Source of the DNA: Filobasidium wieringae
Taxonomy: Eukaryota > Basidiomycota > Tremellomycetes > Filobasidiales > Filobasidiaceae
Direction of reading: 5' to 3'
NCBI GenBank assembly: GCA_001600055.1
Contig: BCIV01000001.1
Span: forward strand, 1,233,774-1,297,773
Length of the DNA stretch: 64,000 nt
Shown here: piece after piece, positions 22,381-35,360 of the stretch
How positions within the stretch are numbered: the stretch's first letter is position 1
Layout: the number at the start of each line of letters is the position of its first letter
Position numbers and translations under genes: made by a program
The notes under the pieces: model-generated
Databases searched by the model: none
Seen by the model: only the letters and a program-made list of their open reading frames with translations
Told to the model about the DNA's origin: nothing

Positions 22381-25065
22381 ATGAGCGTGAACGTTACCAT
22401 CGACGACACCTCACCCTGGATCAATTGGGTAGGAGGATGGCGTACAGATCCAACAGCCGGTGTGTCTCGCCTCACCCAAATCTCCCTTTCATCCTTTCCC
22501 CCAACACTCACGGTTTTCTTTCCCAACCAGATCCTAAGGGCGGAATGTATTACCGTAAAACCTTCCGAGCGACACCTAATGAAGGGGATAGCGCCTCCCT
22601 ATCTTTCCGGGGAACGGGGATTTGGATCTACGGGTCCAAGCGTTATAACCACGGCATGTACGAGATCAACCTGGATGGTGATAAATCCACTTTAAATGGT
22701 ATGGGGGAGGATGAATTCGGGAGCGTTTTGTTTGGGAGGGAAGGGTTGGATTCGAATGCGGATCATACGATCGTAAGTTTAGCTGGGTCACGGATGAGAC
22801 AAGAGGAGGAACAAAGGGCTAAAGGATGTCTGGGTATGGGGTGGGGTATTTTTGGAATAGTCAATCACGAACAGACCTTCCGCTAATAAGGGTAATACGA
22901 CCGATCTACCTTGGGTGGACGTGGACTATATAGTCGTCCAAGCCCAATTAGGGGACAATCCAGGGCGCGTCCCGCTCTATATTCTCCGTCCCTCCCGAGT
23001 TCCCGCTTATCGTTTACTTATCCGATCACAGCGCTCAAATCGCTAGGACAAGAGTAGACGACGCTTCCCCCAGGATCACATACTCTAACCCGAAGATCAG
23101 TACGGACTTTGGTCAGAAGGGTTATGGGTATTACGGCGGGACCGGACAGTCAGTGGTTTTGCGTGATCAATCGTCGATCGCTTCAATAGCTGATGTGCAA
23201 TGATGATGTCGACTTCAGCCTGAGTGATGCCGCAGGCGATACTTTCTCATTCGAGTAAGGCGGGGAGGGGTAGTATCGCGTTCATCACAGATCTAGCTGA
23301 CCTTTCTCGTGATAAAAGCTTTGTTGGCCAGAGTGTCACGGTTGTTGGAGGTGTCAACTTCAATCATGGGCAGTATTCCGTCATCTTGGATGGTAAACCA
23401 GAAGAACTGTTAGTCCTAAATTTCGTCGACCCGGGAGAATCCTATGAATCTGAGTCTTTTAATTGTGTCGATAGTCGGAACGGCGCGTACTGGGCTCTTC
23501 AACCGAGTGCTGTCTGTAAGCATCTCTTCCTCCCTTCTGAAAGGTTCGACCGCCGCTAACTTCTCTTACAGTGTATATGGCAGCTGGATTGGAGAATACC
23601 ACACACAATATTATCATCAAGAACCTGGGCACGGGAGCTGCTAATATGCTTGATCTCGACTATATCGAGTATAATTTCACTATGGCGTGGGTAGTATTGC
23701 ACCAGTGATTCCTAGATCGAAGCTGAGGTGTCTGCCTTCAAATAGGGATTCGGCTGCGGTACAGAGTACCACTACGGCTATCGCATCAGCCAGCGCCACA
23801 ACTTCTGGAATCTCTTCCATCGGATCTATGTCTACTTTCTCAGACACAGCCTCGTCGAGCGCAGCTGCGTCCACACAGTCGGATCTGATCATGGCCAGCG
23901 TTTATTCACAACCGGCGCTGGAGACAGATACTACTACTGCTCCTATCGCAGTGGAGACTTCAGCTGCAGCAACTGCAAGTGTTGATGCAAGTAATGGTCA
24001 GACCGGTTCGGTCCAGAACAAGTAAGTTTGATTCCCTCATTTTTCGTATTCAGGCGGACGTGCTACTAATCTGTGCAAACCAGATTAAATGTCGGAATGG
24101 TAGCCGGGGGTGCTGTTGCTGGCGCGGTCGCACTCGGCCTGATCGGGTTCATCATCTTTCTCCTCATGAAGAAGAAGAAGCGTCAGGAGGAAGAGGAAAA
24201 ACCCGACAGGTGGCAAGAGAAGCCTATTATCGATCCAAGCAGCGATGACGGATACAGACATCAACCATATGGCAGCCCTTACAGCGAGGGGGAAAGCGCT
24301 CCATGGGACTCCCCAGAGGCTTACAGTAGGCCTATGATGCATGCATCACCTGCCAACGGTTACATGAATACTGGATCGCCGTTCTCCTCCTCAAGGGGTC
24401 CCAACCCGCCTCCTTCTCATCACCCGGAGCAATACCCTCAGTCTGTAGAACCTTCATCAGAGCTGGCTTGGAGTCCCGCCGATGATCGTTATGGATATTC
24501 AGCTGGAGGAAATTCACATGCCGCTGACGGCTCAGCCATCTACGGGGGTATTCATGGAAGCGCCACTAGCGCGACTGCACCTAGTATAGGCGAAGTTCAG
24601 CTTGGTCAGGCTACTTATGTACCAGCGGATCAGGTCTATCGTCCCTATCCTGGAGATCAGCAGTACAAGCCTGTCTTTCCTGCCCATCAGACTCTTGTAC
24701 CACCGTCTTCGTATGGAGGATATCAACCTCCAGAGGCTATATTTGGTTCCGAAATCTCGTATGGTCGTTCGCCTCGAGAAACCGGTGTATCTCCCCAATC
24801 GCGCGTCATCACAGGCTCCAGAGATAAAGCCAGTCGATTTAACACCGCCTTGCCTCCGACCAGTGTGGCACCCAGCTCAGCTGTGACTCCCGACGATCTT
24901 ACCAGTCGCATGCGCATCAAAGGGAGAGCAGTTGACGCTGGACCGATCCCGGTGTCTCCATCGAATGCCGGAACTGGGCTTCTACCCCCCGACTACCATC
25001 AGGCTACGGAGCTGCTGCCTGAACAAAGGCTTTCACCTCGTGCTCGAAGAGGAAACGTGATTTAG
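22381..25065 (+). CDS. Single-pass membrane protein with two extracellular jelly-roll-like repeats (unknown function)
   Basis: I recognise the architecture, common in basidiomycetes, but no function. The N-terminus MSVNVTIDDTSPWINW has no clear signal peptide. Two related beta-rich modules follow: SLSFRGTGIWIYGSKRYNHGMYEINLDG and, in a later exon, FVGQSVTVVGGVNFNHGQYSVILDG. Both share a G-x-x-[IV]-x-[VI]-x-G..NHG-x-Y pattern. A Ser/Thr/Ala-rich stalk (about 23740-24020) leads to a membrane helix (VAGGAVAGAVALGLIGFIIFLLM) with a basic stop-transfer KKKKR. A Pro/Ser/Tyr-rich cytoplasmic tail of about 290 residues ends RARRGNVI. This fits a cell-surface sensor or wall-linked protein. Exon edges between 22770 and 23260 are uncertain. 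Confidence 0.72.
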
Positions 25066-25358
25066 TATCTCTCCTTCCGATTGTTGTAAAAGCCAGTTTC
25101 CGCTCGATGCCCATACCATACGCTCGTTTCCATCAACCGAGAGGTAATCCATCCGTCCCCTTCAGACCAGCTCGACTGGTACAGACAATAGCTGGGACTG
25201 GTGTCAGCAGTCTGACTGCGCTTGAATCACATAAGAAACAGGACCTAGGGTCAGTACGGGGCCGGTGCAAGACTCAGAGCTTCTTTGCAAATAAGTCGTG
25301 AATGATGTATTAACACTATCGATATCTATCTACAACCAAATTCCAAGTTGGAAACCAA

Positions 25359-28300
25359 TCAAAAAAATTTCGTGAATAAGCCTTGATTTCGAGAAGATCT
25401 AGGCTCTGCTTCTTGTCGTAAGTTCACAAGAGACTGCAGTGAACGCATGACCTAAGAATAGCGAACGCATATTTAGCCTCGAATGAGACGCTCGCTCTAG
25501 AACGGATACTGACCTGCTCAAGCTTTTCCTTTCTTTCCTGCAGATCCAGATGCTTTTTGATGGCAGGGTTTTCTCGTGCAAATCGAGCGATTTCGTCTCG
25601 CTGTCATTCAAGTCTTATTAGAGCGAAACACGTACAGATAACTCCTAAATACCACTCACGTCGAGGTTATACAGAATTCTTGAATCGATCTCACGTGGGA
25701 ACTGAGCAGGAATAAGATGTCAGCTTCGTTGCAGGCAATATGGAAGGTCTGTACGGACCTGATAGAAGAACTGTTCAAGTAACTCGATGTTGATGAACAT
25801 TGTGGAAGTGTATGCCAGCTTCTCCGCCACCACGCTGAGGAAAGCTTCTGGACAGAAGGCCTTTTGATCTGGGCCAGCCTTGCATCTGCGTGATTTCAAA
25901 GCAGCATGTCGCAGCTTGAGCACCGCCAGACGATCGGCAAACAGAGCAGCTATCCTGCCTGCAGCAAAGTTAAGGTTCAATAACGAGCATCGCGCCTGTA
26001 ATCGATCGCAGCTCACCATCAGCCAGTTGTGCGGCGCTATATTTATAGCTGTCCGGATGAGGTTCCTCGATAAGATCCTGGTTTTCGTCAATATCACCAA
26101 CAACAGGCTCGATCCCTTTGGAGAACCGTTTACGCGCCCGCTCTGTTTCTCGTTGTTCGAGTTCACTGACGTAACCGAGTAAGCCTTTCAAGCGCCACGA
26201 TCCACCGACTTTCTTTCGGATATCTGCTAGTTTGGCTTCACAACGAGCAACTTCCACCTCGAACGATTGCTCGGCACGGGATCTTCCAGTTTCCCATTCA
26301 CGCTCATCGATCTCGACCTCATATTTGTAAGGTTTGATACAGTTCTCAACCTGGTCCGCGGTCAAGTTCAAACGTTCCCGTAGCAGTGCATGGGAGAACT
26401 CAACTATCCTGTCAGCCGCACCGGGATGATATGTGAAGGGCTCTCCAGTAGCAATATTGTCAATCAAAGACCTCAGACCTTCAGCTACTAATTGCGTCGA
26501 GTCACGGCCAACACCAGATTTGGTAAGCAGTGAGCTAGCTGTATCTAGCTTATAGCGCCAATATGATGCCAGATCCTCTGGTCGAAGTTTCTTGTCCTCA
26601 GCTAGCTTTGACAATTCATCTGTACGCTTGTCCATCCAATATAGCTGCTCCAGAATATCCATGACCTTGTCATCCAACATCGCTCGAAGCTTAGCTCGTA
26701 CGTGAGGTTTGGTGAATTGAGTGGTGTACTCCTTGAACTTTCCCTTCAGTGCATCAATGGTCTCGGCGACATAAGATTCCGCAGTGATTTTGCGATCGTT
26801 GTATTGGACCTGCACGAGTTATTTTAGCTAAAAGTACTGGCAATATGGCAAAGAATAGCTAACCTTGAATTGATAGCTTGCTTCTTCCAGTTCCAGTTGC
26901 ACAGCATTAGTGATTCCGTTTAAACTGCCCGCCATACTCGTTTCAAGCACGTCCATAAGCCTGCGTCTCAAAGTATCCGTTCCAACCATAATCTTTCCTT
27001 GCATGCTCTGGCTAGAGGAGAAACCCCGCCTAGACGACTCTGGTGGATAGAAATGTCTGCCATTTTCCCCTCCAAAGAACTCTTCCTCTCTCCGCATGAT
27101 AACTCCAGTGATGTTTGGGTTCTCACCACCTTTTCGTATCCTTCCTGTACCTAAGCCTTTCGGTGCTTTACTGACCACGCCGATATAGCCAAGGTGAAGA
27201 GGATATCGGTTTCCTTTGAGTATGTTAGCACCCTGCTCTGCTGGTACCAAGTCCATCTTGGTTACCACGCCGATAGTACGAAGACCCAGAGGATCGACTC
27301 TTCGACTAGCTCGTAGAGCTGCCGAATTGGCCAGATCCACGTCGGCCGCGCACACAGCCAAGATGATGTTCGGTTCCTGGATATAGCGGTCACATAGAGA
27401 GGAGATTTTGTCCTTCAGCTCTTCCGGCTGGTCCATCGATGAGATCTGGATGTATCCAGGCAGATCGACCAATGTCAAATCTGGTACATGAGGAGAATGT
27501 ATACGAAGATGGATCGGGTCAGAGGAGACTGCAATCGAACTCGGCACGGCCACATTGAGATCTGTGAGAGTCTTCTGGATCGATGGGAACGAAGTGACCT
27601 TCTGTCCGCCTAGACCGGGGAAAACACCATATTCGCGAGGTCCACCCGAACCGTCATCAGGAGTATGAACGAGAGTCAACTCGATTGGTCGGCGAGTCAC
27701 CATGTTGTCCCCTCTGTTTATACAAAGTATGTTTAGTTTCAATTGAGCGACAGAGTCTGCAGCCAGGGCCAACTCACTTTGGTAAGAACTCATGACCAAC
27801 GATGGCTTCTAGTACGCTACTTTTCCCGCTACTTTGACTTCCAATCACGACGATGCTAGGCAGCTTGAGAGCATCGCTCTGATCCACCGATAGCAATACC
27901 TGTCTGATTTCAATCAGTTTGCGAGTAAGCTGAAGCAGCTCTTGAGGCGAAGGCTCGTCATCTTTGTCGTCCTTGTCTTCGTCCTCGGTCTGCGTGCCGC
28001 GATTGAGGTAAGCTGATGTCAATGCTGCCAAAGCTGCAGCGCCTCCCCCTAGTACTCCATCCTCGTCATTTTCAGGTCCTTTGCCCTTGCCGTTGCCGTT
28101 GGGTGAAAGTGGTGGCGGAACAGATTCGTAGCTTTGTTTTGGTTCAGGTTGACCTGGAGGACTCTCAGAGTTCTTGCTTGATCCAAACTTAACACCTCCC
28201 CACCATTCCGAGAATCCGCTCAAAAAGCCATCTGTATTCTGCTTAACACCAGACGAGATCTCTTCCAATCCTTCTCCCAGGTTTCCAGCGGCTGATGCGA

Positions 28301-28766
28301 CTGTATTTGAGAGCCCACCAAACAGATTACTAGCTCGATCGTATCCTTCGTATAGGGTCGAGTTCAGGCCGTCCAGCATCTCTGACGTCGCAGTCCTGAC
28401 ACCTGAAAGAAAGGTAACACGAGGTTGGTCACAGCGCAGATGGTTGATGGCAATCTTTGACTCACCTTCCAGCTTGTAGTTGGCATAGGTCAAGGCTCCT
28501 GCGCCGACACCTGCACCATAAAGAGGTACTTTGAAAGCTCTTGCAACCAGCCGAGGAATTGTACCAAACGAGATAGCTCGAACATGCATGTTGGAAACAT
28601 TCCTCACATTCCTCACGCCGAGGTATTCGGAACTTGTGATAGCCTGACGACTATAGATCAGGCTGGAGTTCGACGCTCTTGAGGGTAGGTGAAGATTCCG
28701 AGTAGTCCTGTTCAGCGACCTCATTCCGTGACCCTTACGGGCGATTGACACAGCTTGCCTCAGCAT
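25359..28766 (-). CDS. MGM1: Mitochondrial inner-membrane dynamin-like GTPase (OPA1 homologue)
   Basis: It drives inner-membrane fusion and cristae shape. [24 protein letters not shown] is an Arg-rich presequence. A glycine/alanine-rich hydrophobic stretch ([18 protein letters not shown]) is the likely anchor, and a second one ([18 protein letters not shown]) sits where rhomboid cleavage occurs in this family. The GTPase domain shows G1 [17 protein letters not shown]2 with [10 protein letters not shown]3 DLTLVDLPG, and G4 VVTKMDLV. The middle/stalk regions follow, and the effector-like end is spread over small exons ([49 protein letters not shown]). The last exon stops at 25359 after GLFTKFF. 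It is convergent with the membrane-protein gene. Confidence 0.95.
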
Positions 28767-29234
28767 CGTGCTGGTACTGTCAAGGAGGAATGCCTATGAG
28801 AAAGAAGACTTTCCACCGATTGTATCCAGTATCGATGTCGCTGCTATAGGGATCGGTTGCGTTGCATAATCGCACATTCGTAAGGATCAGCGACAAGCCA
28901 GTTCATATTCCGTCTGAATTATCGCTATATCTCGCCTCTTCGCGCGATGACGTCTTGTGCCGAGATCGCTAGCCGCAATTTATGTCGTACAGTTGAGTTG
29001 GGAACCAGGTAACTTTCTCTGAACGACTTTGATAAATCAAATCATGTAGAACAAGTTTGATACATGAGAGGAAAGCAGACGCAAGCAATCAAGCGCGATT
29101 CTTTTAACCACAAGCAGACGATTCACACAGAACTATCATTCTCAACGAGTCTTTCATACAGCCCATCCATCCCTCAGAAGAAATCGACAGACGCGAGTCG
29201 GGGGAACCTCCAATCCTGGAACATCGAAGCTGCT
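28767..29234. other. MGM1 upstream region / 3' side of the RRM gene
   Basis: 468 bases. It contains the MGM1 promoter and the 3' UTR of the next minus-strand gene. No TATA box or E-box; a TGACGTC half-CRE lies at 28948. No gene is recognised. Confidence 0.35.
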
Positions 29235-30566
29235 CTACTGGCCGTAAGGCTGCTGACCACCGTATCCACCCTGGGCACCACCCTGGTAACCCTGGGGAGC
29301 GTAACCGGACTGGCCACCCTGTTGGTATCCACCCTGGAAGCCTGTGAAACGCATAGTCAAGGGGGAGAGTGAGTACAAAAGGCCTAACTGCTTACGGGAT
29401 TCGGACTCACCACCGGCAGCGGGCTGCTGGTATCCACCACCGTATCCACCTCCTAGAACGTGCGACCTTGCCGTCAGTATAAAACTCGTTGCCAAAAAGG
29501 CAGCTTTTACCCACCCTGCTGGCCACCGTATCCACCACCACCGTAACCTCCCTGACCACCACCGTATCCGCCCTGGCCACCGCCGTATCCACCCTGTCCA
29601 CCGTATCCTCCTTGGCCACCACCGTAGCCACCACCACCGTATCCGGATTGACCACCGTCTGGTTTATCGAGAAATATATAGAAAAGATGAGAGGCAACAT
29701 TCATCAATAGGTAAGCCCACGAGGCAGTGGAAACTCACAACCTCCACCGGTTCGCTGGTTGGCGAGGTTAACACGGAGCTGACGGTTGTCAAGCTCGACA
29801 CCGTTCATACCGGCAATAGCGGCGTTGGCCTCCTCACCGGATCCGTAGGTCTGAAAAGCGTCACAGCGAGATTCAGATCCAGGCAGTTATTATTGAGAAG
29901 AGACGGATACCCACGACGAAACCGAATCCCCTGGATCGGCCAGTCTCACGGTCCTTCATGACGATGCACTGCGGGTCGAAATCCAAAGGGACATAGCCAG
30001 ATGGCACACCATTCACACAAGATCGGAGGAGTGCATTTGCGTTTCAAAGAGCAAATAGCGAGCGACAGTCACATCGAATCACAGAGACAAGCAATGACGA
30101 TTCGATTCAGACGATTTGCCAACACGTCCACGAAGCGAGACCATTCCGTAGCAGTCCAAGAGATTCGATGTTCAGACGAGGATGGATCGAAGCGACAACC
30201 ATTGACAAGTGCACCACAGCAACAGGCATGCAGACGCAGCGAACAGACAGCGATCCAGACAAAGAGCGAGAGTTGCAGTTTGTTCGACAGATGTATATAT
30301 AATATTGAGACGGGAAAGATCAGAATCGACACGTAGGAGATGAGAGACACGACTTGACCGTAACAGCGATCAGAGTCGGCAGAAATAACACGAACGTCAA
30401 GGACGGCACCGAACTGAGAGAAGCTCTGGTTGAGGATGTCATCTGTGGTGTTCCACGACAAGTTTCCTGATGTCGAAAGCCAAAGTTGAAGAAAGGCGAC
30501 TCGTCAGCGTCATCGAAAGGCAACTGATTGGAGTGACTGGTACTGACCGACGTAAATCTTGGACAT
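29235..30566 (-). CDS. Glycine-rich RNA-binding protein with one RRM (Grp1/GRP7-like)
   Basis: A small RNA-binding protein. It starts MSKIYVG at 30566; the next exon gives NLSWNTTDDILNQSFSQFGAVLD. An exceptionally long intron (29969-30395, 427 bases, donor GTTCGT) follows. Then CIVMKDRETGRSRGFGFV, TYGSGEEANAAIAGMNGVELDNRQLRVNLANQRTGGG. RNP2 (KIYVGNLSW) and RNP1 (SRGFGFVTY) are each formed across splice junctions. The tail is Gly/Tyr/Gln repeats (GGYGGGQGGYGG type) over three exons, ending GGQQPYGQ at 29235. Plant GRP7 and Ustilago Grp1 share this one-RRM-plus-glycine-tail design. Likely roles are mRNA handling and stability. Retention of the long intron would truncate the protein inside the RRM. 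Confidence 0.9.
29969..30395 (-). other. Unusually long intron inside the RRM
   Basis: 427 bases, against roughly 50-90 for most introns here. The donor is GTTCGT after GAC and the acceptor CCCGCAG before TGCATCGTC. If retained, the frame runs on for about 110 codons to a stop at 30069. Several GT-containing alternative donors lie downstream (for example at the GTCGTG and GTGTCG runs near 30330-30360). Confidence 0.7.
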
Positions 30567-31040
30567 ATTGAATAAGTTGCTTTAGATACTAGTTGTTATC
30601 TGAAGAAACAGTTGGGAGAAGCAAAATGAGATTGGGTTGGCTTTCAGACAGTACAAAGATGAGATTTGTTTGCGGGGGTGGCAGGTTGCAAGGTACGCAG
30701 GTGCCAGGTGCGTCCAGGCATCGACGAAAACCAGTCACCCGTCATTTCGCTTTCTCACGCGTCGCCCGATAAAGACGTCACACGCTCGGCGCTTTCGGAC
30801 CTGACATCTTCGGCAAAACGTACAAAATGATAATATCGAAATGGAAATCATCGAGTCATTTGACCTAGTCAAGAAAGGCACAAGGGTAAAATGCACATCA
30901 CAGCGTTAATCCTGTCGTTTCCTGCCATTATTACTGTAGTAAGCTATGCAATCGTTATCGCATCAGAACAAGCAGACACTATGTGATGTATTGGGGGATC
31001 AGCTTGAACCTGGCGACTAAAGTGAAATGCATCCGATATC
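30567..31040. other. RRM-gene upstream region / 3' side of the F-BAR gene
   Basis: 474 bases containing the promoter of the RRM gene and the 3' UTR of the F-BAR gene. A CRE-like GACGTCA lies near 30774. No gene is recognised. Confidence 0.35.
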
Positions 31041-34000
31041 TCACAAGTTGCTTGGGAAATCCGTTCGTCCAGGTTGTCGTCTAGCCTCGTCAAGGAGTTC
31101 ACCTGTATGTCACAATCATCATCAACGTCGATGCATATGCTGTCATGCTAGCCATACTTGGACTTACCGCTCCACCATCCATCAGGGGGAGTATAAGTTA
31201 CCGCGATGATATCACCAACCTGGAAATCAAATTCGGCCTCTTGAGAACGTGAAGTCACGTCTAGATTAGTCTACCATTCCTATAACATCTCGCCTCGCGA
31301 ACATACCGCTTTGAGCAGAGTAGTCGTAAAGTGCCTTGACTGTGACAGTGAACAAAACGCGTCAATCCACGTTCTTACCCTGTATCTAGGAAAAGCAATA
31401 TACCATCTATAGAGATAACGCCTGCTCAGTTTCTTCAATCGCGATACACAAACGTCACGCCGATACTCACAAAACAAGACAGGTTCCCCTGTAGTAGAAT
31501 ATTGCCCTGTAGGTGGGGTATCCGCAGGCGGAGCAGGAGGGACGGGACTGGGCGACCGATTGATCTGCTGTGGCGCAGGGCTTATAGCTCTGGCGTATTG
31601 ATTCTGGTACTGTTGAGCCTGGGAAGGCTGTTGCGCTTGCTGATACGCTCCATAAGCCGGTTGCTGCTGTTGCTGAGGAGGAGGCTGTTGATACGTCTGA
31701 GGCGCACTAGCAGGAGCTGGGCTTGCCGTTCTTTGATAGGGATTCTGCTGGTAGACAGGACCGGGTTGCGTGCTACCCGGTCGGTACCTCGGATCCTGTG
31801 CGGGAGGTATGGCATTATACGGGGACTGTACAGGCTGACTGGAAGCAGGATTGTACCCGCCATACTGAGCCTGACCAGGAGGAGGAGAGGTGACCGGACT
31901 TTGCTGGTACCCAGAGTATCCTCGCCCCGCTCCATGTCCGTTGGACGAGATGGATGCGGAAGGCCCATAGGCATCGCGAGGGGATTGCAACCCTCCCTGA
32001 TTAGATTGTTGACGAACGGGTTGCTGAGCTTGTTGGTGTTGCTGCTGTTGGTGTTGGTGTTGCTGCTGCTGGTATTGTTGTGGCTGCTGCAACGAAGCGA
32101 CCGAACCGAATTGCGATAGGGTCGCGTTAGAACCATAAGGTTGTTGTTGTCCCATAGCAGGATGGGCTCCGATCGATCCCGGCCTCGTTTGGTGCATGGC
32201 CGCGCCATTGGCGGAAGTAGGAATGGGCGACACCGGATTAGTATACGGTGCGCCTTGTGGCGGCGCCATACTGGAATAAGATTGTCCTCTAGCATGAGCA
32301 CCGGGTTGAGGCGAGGGCGATCGCAGATTGAGTTGTTGCATCGACTGATACTGCTGGGGTTGAGGACTAGCACTACGCCCCGCTCCGATCCCTACGAACC
32401 CTTCCCTCGGTGCTGGACTGGGTGATCGAGCGGAAGCAAGGGGAGCCGTCTGACCCGACGGAGCACTATACGATTGTTGTCTCGAGTGAGAAGAGATGAC
32501 CGATCCTGCACGCGAGCGACTCCGTTCCCCTGGGAAAGCCTGATGATATTGCCCCAACACCTCATCCACAGGGGAAGGCGCCATCGCAGGGGGCTGCATG
32601 AAAGCCGGCGAAGGTGCTCGTGGGGCGACATGTTGAGCGCTAGGCGTGGCCGGTCGGGAAGAAGGATGAGCACCAACGATATCTGCCGCGGCGGAATGAT
32701 AATCCTGACCAGGCGCGGGGGAATAAGCCCGACTGATTCTCTGTTCATGTTCCGCCCTCGATCTAGCGAGGTCGGCCGCGGTATGACCTGCCATAGGAGG
32801 GATCAACCCGTTATCCATCGAAGGTCTTCCGGCTATATGGCCCTGATAACTCTGCCCCGCACCCGAATGACCCACACTGGAACCCGGTCCAGGCGATCGA
32901 GGTGGTTGCTGATAAGATTGCCTCTGGACGGCAGGATGAGTCGAAATAGACTCTGGTCTTCTCTGCGAGTGACCCCTTCTGATACTCCCTGCAGGTGGCG
33001 GATCCTTCCTCAACTGAGCCAACGATCGAGCGATCGGATCGTCGTCCTCCAACATCATACTGGGACTAGGACGCATGGCCGCCGGACCCGTCGCAGCAGG
33101 AGGGGCATGATTGAAAACCGATCCCGGCCTTCCGAATGCCGAAGTGGGCCTGATTGGTTTCTCCGAAGCAGGAGGTGGAGCGGGGGAGACCATCCGGGAA
33201 AGAGATTCCGTCCTCTCCATCAGATGATTCGTCATTCCTGGCATTGCCACCCCTCCGAACGGAGACCTCGCCGTCGGATCGGATCCGTTCGACTTGACCG
33301 ACCCGTTCGTAAGACTATCATGAGGAACCGTCGAATTGGCTCTGATCGGTTGCAAGTCCACCGGTGCCCTCGTCTCCTCTTCCTCTTGATGATCCCGATC
33401 AGGAGTTTCTTGCTTCAAGAAATCCCTAGTAGATTCCGAAGGGATAGCAGTCAAAGCCGATCGATTGGTTATCCTCTGGAACCTTGCCGTCCTAGCCGTC
33501 TCGTCCGTTCGATGATAAGCCTCTCCCTTGGAATAATCAATGAACAAAGGTGGGTCTGCAATATCTGTATATATCAGCGACGCGCTCCTGAGCTCCAGTA
33601 TCGAGAGTATCTCCACTGACCAGGTAATTGAGGACCCGTCCCGAAATCCTTGACAAACGTCTCGATCTCGGTGACAGCCTCGAACCCTTCCAGCGCCACT
33701 CGAACGCGCTCACAGCTCTGATCCCATCGGGACAAATCAGCCACAACCTCTCGCACTTCAAACTACCCTCGCTCCCACTCACCTCATCATCCGTCACGCA
33801 AACGCTGCTCACCGCATTGGCGTAGACCCATATGTTATCCTTGACGAAATCCAACCTCTCCTCCTCCAGATCCTGAACATGGTCACAGAACGCTTTCCAC
33901 TCTGATTCCCATTTCCTCGTCGTCTCCTCCAACTGTCTCACGAGGGTCTGATATTCCCGTTCATTAGGACCCACAGTGCTCTGGACTTTATCGAGTTGAC

Positions 34001-34994
34001 GGGTCAGTTTTTCTAGCTCACGGCCTTGCACTATGGAAGCGTTTGCGGTGAATGAGTTTATACGGAGACAATCTTGTTCGTATTTCTCCCTTGCCTGTGG
34101 GTTGTCATGATTTATGAGTTCCAGTTGATCAAGGATAGGGAAGCAATCAGGACCGACGAACTTTAGCTACACTCGATTCCTGGGTGCATTTCGATTTGTA
34201 GATTTTCTCCACGTTAGCTTGATACTAAGCTCCCATTGGGGCAAGGTAAAGTGAATGAATCCAAATCAGCTCAGTCCCAGGAGTTGTGAAGAGGAGGGAC
34301 AAGGACTTACAGTCTTCTTCAAATTTGCTAATCGATTGGCGAAATCCGTAGCGGGTGTCTGAGCAATCAAATTAGAACCGAGTCAGATGGAAACCGCCCT
34401 CCCGATATCATTCCCTTTCCTAACCAGGAACGAGGAAATGGATGGAAAGACTGACCTCGATATCCCTCTTGATTTCCGCTACCAATCTCAATCTCGCCGA
34501 AGCTTGTTTCTCCGTCTCTATCCGCAGCGAATCTAGGGCGGATTTGGCGTTTCTATGGGCAAACCGGGTTGACGGGGATGCGAGGGAGGAAGAGATAGAC
34601 GAGTTGACTTACCCTACTTCGTCCTTGCCCAAAGTCTGTTTAGAAAGTCTGGATAATTTCTTGGCGTATTCTTCTTCTATCGCTGCCCTATCGATACGTA
34701 AATCGTTTGGAATAAAGGATCAGCTCGAGTTCTTACGATAGGGACGAAGACGATTACTCTCTCTTACCTCTCCTTCCAGAACCCTTTTAAATCGTCCACA
34801 GTCCTCCCCGAAGCTCTCAGTCGTGCACTGATGACTTCGTAACCGGCATCACCCTGTCCCCAAAAAGCATTACAGAAATCTAGTTCCCCATCATGATTGC
34901 CCTGACCTTGAAGGATGTTCGTGTTGTTTTCCTTGTAAAACTGAGCTAGGGAGTTTGAGCTGTTGCTACGACGTGTTATAAAGTTGGTTGCCAT
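31041..34994 (-). CDS. F-BAR and SH3 domain protein (Cdc15/Imp2/Hof1 family)
   Basis: A membrane-bending scaffold of the cytokinetic ring and septum. It starts MATNFITRRSNSSNSLAQFY at 34994. The F-BAR domain begins FCNAFWGQGDAGYEVISARL..RTVDDLKGFWKERAAIEEEYAKKLSRL and continues through several short exons with coiled-coil character, ending near 33600. A disordered linker of more than 600 residues follows, rich in Pro, Ser, Gln and Arg, with a Gln/His tract near 32030-32080. The C-terminal SH3 is rebuilt by splicing: VKALYDYSAQSEAEFDFQVGD, IIAVTYTPPDGWWSGELLDE, and TDFPSNL, stopping at 31041. The domain order matches Cdc15/Imp2 rather than Bzz1. The partner protein and exact paralogue cannot be told from sequence. 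Confidence 0.9.
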
Positions 34995-35360
34995 GGCTTG
35001 TTGTAGCCCCGGTATGGGTTGGCTGCAGAAGTGGTGTTAGCTATGGCAGGGAGAGTGAAGTTGGGTGCGATGTCCAGGAAATGATGAAAGATCAAGGTGG
35101 TTGGTACAGCCTCCCGTGTCGTGAATTATGACGTTAGACGGGCGTTTGTTGTTGCTTACCTAATGCCTGTCACCTCGGATCCGGAGTGCGAGCGACCACA
35201 TGATCGCCGTTGACCGAACGCATGCTCATATGCTCCAAAGCTCCAGATTGACTCAAACTCAGAGTCGACCAGGTCTCGAATAAGTCACAAACCTTTTCGC
35301 ACCTATTCACAATGTCAATCCTCACTCTCACAAATCACAGCCCTCCCTATCCTTCTCACA
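34995..35360. promoter_or_regulatory. Divergent promoter between the F-BAR gene and the APH-like gene
   Basis: A 366-base bidirectional promoter. There is no TCACGTGA, but a degenerate CACATGA lies at 35197-35203, 158-164 bases from the plus-strand ATG. Nothing else stands out. Confidence 0.35.

Noticed and set aside
15136..25697. CACGTG cores at 15136, 16816 and 25692
   Set aside because: They lie inside genes and lack the full TCACGTGA flank (one overlaps a GTGAGT splice donor), so they are not counted in the promoter set.
29490..29660. Dense direct repeats resembling a CRISPR array
   Set aside because: They encode the GGYGG-type tail of the RRM protein and lack spacer structure; fungal context.
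32474..33619. 381-codon plus-strand ORF
   Set aside because: Antisense to the low-complexity linker of the F-BAR gene; Arg-rich shadow with no domain.
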